Source of the DNA: an uncultured Clostridia bacterium | Lineage (GTDB): Bacteria; Bacillota; Clostridia; Oscillospirales; Oscillospiraceae | Assembly: GCA_945487445.1 (NCBI GenBank) | Contig: CALYTU010000018.1 | Location: 1 to 18,258 of the forward strand | Direction of reading: 5' to 3' | Length of the DNA stretch: 18,258 nucleotides | In this document: positions 13,901 through 18,258 of the stretch, piece after piece | Numbering within the stretch: the first letter of the stretch is position 1 | How the letters are laid out: every line of letters begins with the position of its first letter | Position numbers and translations under genes: made by a program | Notes under the pieces: model-generated | The model's database searches: none | The model's input: only the letters and a program-made list of their open reading frames with translations | Told to the model about the DNA's origin: nothing

Positions 13901-15662
13901 CTCCGCTTCCATGGCCGTCCAGGGCGAGCAGGAGACCGTTACCGCCACCCTGCACAACGGTTCTGAGGATTCATTATTGTATGTCCGCGGCTACAGGGTC
14001 GAGGCGGAAGGTCGGGTTTTGGCAGAAAGGACCGGGCTCGAGGCCTTTATTCGCCCAAACGAAGAAATGGAGCTGAAGCTTCCCTTCACGCCCGCTTCCT
14101 CCGAGCCCGCTGTCAGCCAAACCTATGAGATTAAGGCCACGTTTTTTGCGGCCTTTGAAGGGACGGAACTGACCCGCGCCGGAACGCTTACTGAGACCTC
14201 CTATGCCCCGGAGCAGATGACCTTCATCGGTCTGGATAACGGCCACAGGAATTTCTGCGTTTCCGGCGACTACGCGGGCAGCGAGAGCACCTTTCTCGAG
14301 ATCTGCGCCGCGCGCGGTATCCTCTGCCAATACATCGAGGCCGGCAAAATGACCCGGGAAAATCTGGCCAAGTACAAGGCTGTCATCCTGACCGTTCCCC
14401 GCGTGGATGAGAACACCCGTCCACCGGTCTGGACCGCGGAGGAGCTGGAGGCCGTGGCCGACTACGCGGCCCACGGCGGCTGCGTCATCAATCTCTCCAA
14501 GTCCGACCGGTATGACTATGCCGGGCTGGCGGACGGCGTGGATCGCGATGAATACGCTTCCGCCGCTCTGTCCAACTTAATCAATGAGGCTGTCGGCGCG
14601 CAGACCAGATTTGTCCGGGGCATTGTTGTGGACAATGAGCACAAAACCAACGAGGCCTACCGAATCAGCTTTGAAGGGGGAGAGTTGGTCGGCGATCACC
14701 CCTTCACCGCGGGCATCTGTGCCGCCTCCAATGGCGCTTATCGGTGGTACAACGGCACCGGCATCATCGCCGACCCCTGCCTGCGATTTGCTGACATAAA
14801 GCGCAGCAGTTACTACCACAAAGCTGTGGATTACATGCTCGAGCACGGTCTCATGAGTGGGCTGAGCCAGACCGCCTTTGGTCCGAAGACCGCGCTGACC
14901 CGCGAGATGCTCGTCACCATTCTCTGGCAGATTGCCGGCCGTCCCACAGCCACTGGGCCGAACCCGTTCAGCGATGTCAGGATAAGCAACTACTCCTATA
15001 AGGCCATCCTCTGGGCCTATGAGAACGGCATCGCCAGCGGCAGGTCAAAAACGACCTTTGCCCGAAAGGCGGCTGTCACCCGGCAGGAGCTGGCGGTCTT
15101 TCTCTACAGCTTTGCCAGGTACAAGCGCATGGATCTGGGCGGGGCGGCAGATTTGTCCTCATATCCGGACGCGGGGACGGTCAGCGCCTTTGCAGGAAAA
15201 GCCATGCGGTGGGCAGTCGCCAACGGCCTGATGAGCGGTGTCAAAATCGGCGGCGTGACATATCTCAGCCCCAGAACAAGCTCTGACCGCGGCCAGGTGG
15301 CTCTCGTTTTGAAGCAATTCATTGATCTGACCGGCGAGGACCTGCCAAGGGCTTCGGGCGCCGTTACCACGCTGATCGCGCCCTATCCCGGCACATGGGT
15401 CGCTTCCTATCAGGCCGATTTCACCGGCTCGGCCTATGTTCCCGACTACGAGGATGACAGGGTTCTGGCACAGAAGGGGAGCTTCTCCCTGGTCACTGTC
15501 GAGAAGCTGCCCGGCGGCGGCTTCCTGGTCTGCGGCGGCGCCTGCTTTTTCACCAACTCCGATCTGAAATATGGCGTTCCCGCCGAAGAGCAGTATGAAA
15601 ATTACGGCCTTGTCTGCAACATTCTGGATACCGTCAAACAGAAAAACACCCCTGGCCCGTAA
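10977..15662 (+). CDS. Exported PHP/CehA-type metallohydrolase with SLH repeats
   Basis: A 1561-residue surface protein. GTG 10977 is chosen because AGGGGGA lies 6 bases upstream and a signal peptide (KKPSRVLALVLVFEMVMS) follows at once. Residues ~30-390 are two beta-rich modules I do not name; ~480-570 is Ig-like. Residues ~570-850 form a PHP domain of the CehA/McbA type with apparent metal ligands: H576/H578 (IHAH), D584 (SDG), D609/H610 (TDHS), E666 (YEMTW), H675 (GGPGH), H757 (FNHPG) and H822 (NQDNH). A further Ig-like region precedes a class I amidotransferase-like (DUF4350-like) region from about 1080. Three SLH repeats (about 1269-1451) interrupt that region, which resumes to the C-terminus. 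SLH repeats normally bind pyruvylated wall polymer, so the enzyme should sit on the cell surface and cleave a phosphoester or related bond. Substrate unknown. Confidence 0.9.
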   Translation: MKKPSRVLALVLVFEMVMSLLSVMSFGTEEGEQARQIEGLPSDGSYGVVCYCGETPAAVLGADISDGVAPVRTVRLSPDGKTIAFLPAGAAVFRFIKNEDGTYYLKLGSAYLAIRCVNSRSEIVLQNSTSGAKWDLVPDAEGACTVSGHEVPGSDRYLRYCNNRISPNQMTADRSQFRFRFFASSPDGDGRIGDPMADGSRPGNGAKVVIYNHSAKAVFGQPTGADKQPALLPAAADLGEDGSLDYEKVADGGLIFNVRVEGIGSEAEYLFETNGRYLAMSENFADETGGVHNAEALSLIEMPEDAEKQAYARWTLGETAGGYILYNAAAMNGERKCCAAFLGAVFKGWTPRTDDPAPFSMRFLSMQDKDGQGYVVNPRVLLDAPDPAIGEDCPVRFVLDDLAEPVSVRAEYTCSGAGTTGPQGVPEVTLEGKRGGFTVPAADLAGWDALTIRITVKNALGKAYEAVKVCEIRNEPVIISATPAADSATGAVIRPEIAVTYANVGEGSSFEMLVDGRSVPAVAEAGKFSYLPDRDMTEGRHAVCVTVTRADGKQAERRWHFFVGEGGARLFFGQIHAHTASYSDGVGTLEEAYEHAHGAEDMDFLIVTDHSNFFDTTATATASSYYDLRSLLQNGEGSATRWEEARAIAREYNERYEDFLCVYGYEMTWSGGPGHINTYNTYGVVSRNNGELNNKTANAGMYRYYDLMANAERGLDIGGRKAVAIRDGRTATGVNATKYIPFDAEGNPVPVVSQFNHPGRTYGDFESFAGRTAERDDVLNLIEVGNGEGAVGSCAYISSYAEYDRCLSMGWHVGPTNNQDNHRGGWGSSNTCRDVILTDDFSEIGLYRALDQRRIYATEDQNLRIFYDLIANGVTYRLGDIASIEDSEQPASVTVRLDITDPDREDKIAFVEVVGEGGRTLNRVEVNDPACCCELELPNTDAYYYIRVTEQDGQIAVTSPVWVREAVPVTAAIKTSASMAVQGEQETVTATLHNGSEDSLLYVRGYRVEAEGRVLAERTGLEAFIRPNEEMELKLPFTPASSEPAVSQTYEIKATFFAAFEGTELTRAGTLTETSYAPEQMTFIGLDNGHRNFCVSGDYAGSESTFLEICAARGILCQYIEAGKMTRENLAKYKAVILTVPRVDENTRPPVWTAEELEAVADYAAHGGCVINLSKSDRYDYAGLADGVDRDEYASAALSNLINEAVGAQTRFVRGIVVDNEHKTNEAYRISFEGGELVGDHPFTAGICAASNGAYRWYNGTGIIADPCLRFADIKRSSYYHKAVDYMLEHGLMSGLSQTAFGPKTALTREMLVTILWQIAGRPTATGPNPFSDVRISNYSYKAILWAYENGIASGRSKTTFARKAAVTRQELAVFLYSFARYKRMDLGGAADLSSYPDAGTVSAFAGKAMRWAVANGLMSGVKIGGVTYLSPRTSSDRGQVALVLKQFIDLTGEDLPRASGAVTTLIAPYPGTWVASYQADFTGSAYVPDYEDDRVLAQKGSFSLVTVEKLPGGGFLVCGGACFFTNSDLKYGVPAEEQYENYGLVCNILDTVKQKNTPGP

Positions 15663-15705
15663 CGATGGCAGGGCGGGTCTTAGGACGATCCGGTTATAGC
15701 TCTTG

Positions 15706-15735
15706 ATTTTTTGCTTTACACCCGACGCAAAAAAT
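15706..15735. repeat. 9-bp inverted repeat framing the -35 box of the rodA promoter
   Basis: ATTTTTTGC (15706-15714) and GCAAAAAAT (15727-15735) are perfect complements separated by 12 bases. The -35 hexamer TTTACA (15715-15720) begins the loop. This is a candidate operator; no T-run follows to make it a terminator. Confidence 0.5.
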
Positions 15736-15743
15736 GCTATAAT
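15715..15743 (+). promoter_or_regulatory. Sigma-A-type promoter for the rodA-like gene
   Basis: TTTACA (15715-15720), a 17-base spacer and a perfect TATAAT (15738-15743). The expected start near 15750 leaves a leader of about 60 bases before the GTG at 15809. Confidence 0.85.
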
Positions 15744-15808
15744 AGCTTAACTGCGTGGGAGATTTGTTTTCCCGCGTTTGCACGTTTCATTCTGAGGGGG
15801 GGCTGTCT

Positions 15809-16963
15809 GTGCGGAAGCTCTGGAACGGTGTCACGGAGTTTTTTCGGCGGGGCGATCTGATTCTGCTGTTTTTGTGCGTCGTCACCACGATCTTTGGCAT
15901 GGTGATCATCGCCAGCGCCACGCATTACAGCGGCTCATCCCGCTATCTGGTCGTGCAGGGCGCGGCGCTTGTGCTGGGGATCGGCCTCTATATTGCCGTG
16001 TCGCTCCTGGATGTCGAAATTCTGGCCGAGCATCGGGAACTGCTGCTTGCCTTCAATGTGCTGTTCATGTCCTTGCTCCTGGTCTGGGGCGTGGAAGGCA
16101 ACACCGGCAACCGTGCGTGGTTGGATCTGCCTATGCTCCCGGTCAATATCCAGCCCGCTGAGATCTGCAAAATCACCTTTGTCATTGCCCTGGCCAAGAC
16201 CATGAGCAACCACAGAAACAAGCTCTCGTCCGTGAAGTCCATGGCTGCCATTACGATCCAAACCGTTCTGATGATGGGGCTGATCCTTGTAATTTCCAAG
16301 GACGCGGGCTCCGCCATCGTATTTCTGTTCATTTTTCTGGTGGTTGCCTTTGTGGGAGGCGTGCGCGCCTGGTGGTTTTTGATCGGTTTGCTGATTGCGG
16401 CGGCCGTGTTCCCGATTCTCTGGAAATATTTTGTCCGCGCGGACCAGAAGAACCGGATTCTGATGTTTTTCGACCCCACCATTGACCCACAGGGAAAGGG
16501 CGTCCGCTGGGATACCAACCGATCCATCGCCATGCTTTCCGGCGGCGGGATCTCCGGCCAGGGATTGTTTAAGGGCGCCATGCTGCAAAATCACGCCATT
16601 GCCGCTCAGCACACGGACTTCATTTTTTCTGCCATCGGCGAAGAGCTGGGGATCCTCGGGTGCCTGTTCACCCTGCTGCTGCTCTCGGCCATCGTGGCCC
16701 GCTGCGTCCATGTCGGTCTGAAAACCCCCAATTATATGAACCGTCTGATCTGCTTCGGCATAGCGGCCATTCTGGTCCTGCAAATCCTGATCAACGTGGG
16801 CATGTGCATCGGCGTCTTCCCGGTCATCGGCCTGACGCTTCCCTTCGTCAGCTACGGCGGCTCGTCGGTCGTTACGCTCTATCTGGCTATGGGCCTGATC
16901 TCCGGCATTCATATGCGTCCGGACCCAGAAGCGCGCTCGCCCTATATTCAACCCCGTTATTAA
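15809..16963 (+). CDS. rodA: SEDS-family peptidoglycan polymerase, RodA/FtsW type
   Basis: A 384-residue polytopic membrane protein of the SEDS family, glycosyltransferases that polymerise lipid II with a partner class B penicillin-binding protein. GTG 15809 is preferred to the upstream GTG at 15755, which falls at the expected transcription start without a ribosome-binding site; GAGGGGGGG sits about 6 bases before 15809. About ten hydrophobic segments are present. Family blocks: NRAWLDLP, VNIQPAEICKI, SKDAGSA (D165; the usual form is QPDLGTA), GQGLFKGAMLQNHAIAAQHTDFIF written as two overlapping motifs (GQGLFKG and NHAIAAQHTDF, D260 invariant), and GVFPVIGLTLPFVSYGGSS near 325-343. No penicillin-binding protein gene is adjacent, and RodA versus FtsW or a sporulation paralogue (SpoVE) is judged on overall style only. 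Confidence 0.88.
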   Translation: MRKLWNGVTEFFRRGDLILLFLCVVTTIFGMVIIASATHYSGSSRYLVVQGAALVLGIGLYIAVSLLDVEILAEHRELLLAFNVLFMSLLLVWGVEGNTGNRAWLDLPMLPVNIQPAEICKITFVIALAKTMSNHRNKLSSVKSMAAITIQTVLMMGLILVISKDAGSAIVFLFIFLVVAFVGGVRAWWFLIGLLIAAAVFPILWKYFVRADQKNRILMFFDPTIDPQGKGVRWDTNRSIAMLSGGGISGQGLFKGAMLQNHAIAAQHTDFIFSAIGEELGILGCLFTLLLLSAIVARCVHVGLKTPNYMNRLICFGIAAILVLQILINVGMCIGVFPVIGLTLPFVSYGGSSVVTLYLAMGLISGIHMRPDPEARSPYIQPRY

Positions 16964-16967
16964 CCGC

Positions 16968-16998
16968 CGGGGCCGGAAGCAACGGCCCCGCTTTTGAT
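16968..16998 (+). terminator. Intrinsic terminator after the rodA-like gene
   Basis: An 8-bp GC stem (CGGGGCCG with CGGCCCCG), 7-base loop GAAGCAA, followed by CTTTTGATTT. It starts 5 bases after the stop codon. The T-run is short, so some read-through into the PAP2 gene is possible. Confidence 0.75.
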
Positions 16999-17051
16999 TT
17001 CTTTCGACGCCATGACGAGATCCTGGAGACATAAAATAAGGAGGAAGCAGC

Positions 17052-17990
17052 ATGGAATTACTCAAGCTCCTGGAGGGAATTCGCTTTCCGGCGCTGAACT
17101 GGCTCATGCAGATCATCACCTTCTGCGGTGAGGAGCTGGTCTTTATGGCCGTGGCTCTGGTCCTGTTTTGGTGCGTGGATAAATGGAGGGGTTACTACAT
17201 CCTATCCGTTGGCTTTCTCGGCACGGTTTTCAATCAGTTTTTCAAGCTGGTCTTCCGCGTGCCCCGTCCCTGGGTTCGGGACTCCTCCTTTACGGTTGTG
17301 GAGTCAGCCAAGAGTCAGGCCACGGGCTATTCCTTTCCCAGCGGCCACACCCAGAACGCCGTGGGCACCTACGGCGGCATTGCACGGGAAACCAAACGGA
17401 CCTGGCTGCGCTGGGTTATGATCGTCCTTGCCGCGTTAATTGGGTTCTCCCGCATGTATCTGGGCGCACATGACTATGCCGATGTGGGCGTGGCCCTGGT
17501 CCTTGGCGTGATTCTGGTTTTCGCCATGCATCCGGTGATCCGGCGAGCCAGACAGAGCGCCAGGTTCATGTACGGTTTTTTGGGCCTGATGACCCTGTTG
17601 GTTCTGGCTTATCTGGCCTTCGTCCTGCTCCATCCCTTCCCCCCCGAGGTCCGGAACGTCGATTCTGTCACCAAGGTCAGCAGCTATGACGAGGGCTTGA
17701 AAAACGGCTATTCCCTCCTCGGCGGCCTGCTCGGTCTGATCGTGGTCTACACGGTGGATCGCCGCAAGGACTTTTCCGAGAAGGCGCCCCTTCCCGGCCA
17801 GATCTGCAAGGTGGTCATTGGCCTTGCAATTCTCGTTGGCCTGCGGACGGTACTGAAAAAACTCTTTGGGCTGATCTCCGAAGACCTGTGCTGGAACGCC
17901 CTGCGCTACTTCTGCATGGTGGCTTTCGCCGGCGCAATCTGGCCGCTGACCTTCCCATTTTGGGCGAGGCTGGGCGCGAAAAAGAAGTGA
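17052..17990 (+). CDS. PAP2-family membrane phosphatase
   Basis: A 312-residue integral membrane phosphatase of the PAP2 superfamily (lipid phosphate or undecaprenyl-pyrophosphate phosphatase type). AAGGAGG at about 17038-17044 lies 7 bases before ATG 17052. All three catalytic motifs are complete: K65-x6-R72-P73 (KLVFRVPRP), PSGH at 96-99, and S133-R134-x5-H140-x3-D144. Hydrophobic helices flank them and the protein has an additional ~150-residue C-terminal membrane part, longer than a minimal PAP2 enzyme. Since it follows a SEDS polymerase it could recycle the undecaprenyl carrier or act on phospholipids; the sequence does not decide. The stop codon TGA abuts the family B palindrome. Confidence 0.92.
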   Translation: MELLKLLEGIRFPALNWLMQIITFCGEELVFMAVALVLFWCVDKWRGYYILSVGFLGTVFNQFFKLVFRVPRPWVRDSSFTVVESAKSQATGYSFPSGHTQNAVGTYGGIARETKRTWLRWVMIVLAALIGFSRMYLGAHDYADVGVALVLGVILVFAMHPVIRRARQSARFMYGFLGLMTLLVLAYLAFVLLHPFPPEVRNVDSVTKVSSYDEGLKNGYSLLGGLLGLIVVYTVDRRKDFSEKAPLPGQICKVVIGLAILVGLRTVLKKLFGLISEDLCWNALRYFCMVAFAGAIWPLTFPFWARLGAKKK

Positions 17991-18149
17991 TACGATTCTC
18001 TGATCAAACGCTTCAAAAAGATTTGCGAGGCAGTTTTGCGCCAGACGAGGCGGAGGACGCAGGCGGGCTTGACGCCCGGCAAGGACGACAACGATGTATG
18101 GCACAAAGCTGACCGCAAAGATATTGAATGGTTTTATCTGAGAATCGTA
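17991..18149. mobile_element. Family B palindromic element (MITE-like)
   Basis: A ~159-bp imperfect inverted repeat. The ends TACGATTCTC and GAGAATCGTA are perfect complements (ATACGATTCTC/GAGAATCGTAT if one base is added on each side). By my alignment about 29 of the first 37 positions match between arms with one gap, and TTTGCG recurs in both. The centre holds a small hairpin, CGGGC-TTGAC-GCCCG. TGA occurs directly at both edges (17988-17990 and 18150-18152) and may be a 3-bp target duplication, though three bases could be chance. There is no convincing coding content and only one copy in the window. Confidence 0.6.
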
Positions 18150-18150
18150 T

Positions 18151-18203
18151 GAAAGGAAAGCGGAAAAAACGGAACGGAATTTTGGTCCGCCTTTCATTTC
18201 ATT
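18151..18203 (+). terminator. Possible terminator hairpin after the PAP2 gene
   Basis: GAAAGGAAAGCGGA (18151-18164) pairs imperfectly, with one bulge, with TCCGCCTTTCATTTC (18186-18200). The loop is ~21 bases and the following tract is only moderately T-rich. It may be the original PAP2 terminator, now separated from the gene by the family B element. Weak evidence. Confidence 0.3.
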
Positions 18204-18258
18204 GTATCTGTTCAGTATCCTGTCATTTCGAGGCGATTCATTGCCGAGAAATCCGTAT
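18204..18258 (-). mobile_element. Family A MITE, partial copy 4 (reverse orientation)
   Basis: Begins GTATCTGTTCAGTATCC and continues as the reverse complement of the right arm of copies 1-3, with one difference (ATTGCC for ATCGCC), to the window end. It is therefore inverted relative to the others. The left flank is ATTTCATT (18196-18203); the same octamer should follow the element's far end about 123 bases in, just outside the window. Confidence 0.85.

Noticed and set aside
17000..17040. A promoter for the PAP2 gene around TAAAAT at 17032-17037
   Set aside because: No acceptable -35 hexamer at 16-18 bases and no extended -10; the gene may rely on read-through from rodA.

Overview
The window reads as chromosomal DNA of a GC-rich, single-membrane (Gram-positive type) anaerobic Clostridia, most likely a gut Oscillospiraceae/Ruminococcaceae relative. 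Reasons: a lipoprotein-type YidC followed by Jag, Shine-Dalgarno sites of the AAGGAGG type, several lipobox signal peptides, a giant exported PHP-domain protein with S-layer homology (SLH) repeats, and the general protein style. The genus is inference. No rRNA, tRNA, CRISPR array or prophage was seen.

Layout. (1) 80-2394: yidC and jag, translationally adjacent. The usual rnpA/yidD side is cut off by a repeat element at the window edge, and mnmE/mnmG do not follow. (2) 2449-6738: glycogen phosphorylase and a GH13 alpha-glucan hydrolase, a glycogen/maltodextrin degradation pair with an intrinsic terminator squeezed between them. (3) 6793-9127: a membrane protein with six regular W-x-C-x2-C ... 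C-x2-C zinc fingers, a TraB/GumN-type lipoprotein and a small lipocalin-like lipoprotein with its own sigma-A-type promoter. A strong bidirectional terminator ends this block. (4) 9183-10646, minus strand: a small membrane-anchored coiled-coil (YtxH-like) protein with a cysteine cluster, and an RlmA-type 23S rRNA methyltransferase. (5) 10977-15662: a 1561-residue exported PHP/CehA-type metallohydrolase with three SLH repeats. (6) 15809-17990: a RodA/FtsW-family SEDS protein and a PAP2 phosphatase. These two could both serve cell-wall or lipid-carrier metabolism (inference).

Two palindromic repeat families are scattered in the intergenic spaces. Family A is a 123-bp element with two complete copies (9590-9712 and 10772-10894). 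Each is flanked by a perfect but different 8-bp direct repeat (GTCAGGGT and AATATATC), which is strong evidence for transposition as a non-autonomous MITE. Partial copies lie at both window edges (1-50 and 18204-18258). Family B is a single ~159-bp imperfect inverted repeat directly after the PAP2 stop codon (17991-18149).

The points most worth follow-up are the family A MITEs, the bacterial six-finger RanBP2-like zinc protein, the SLH triplet that seems inserted inside another domain of the PHP protein, the family B palindrome, and the Arg-to-Gln change in the YidC groove. I saw no defence island, toxin-antitoxin pair or secondary-metabolite cluster.
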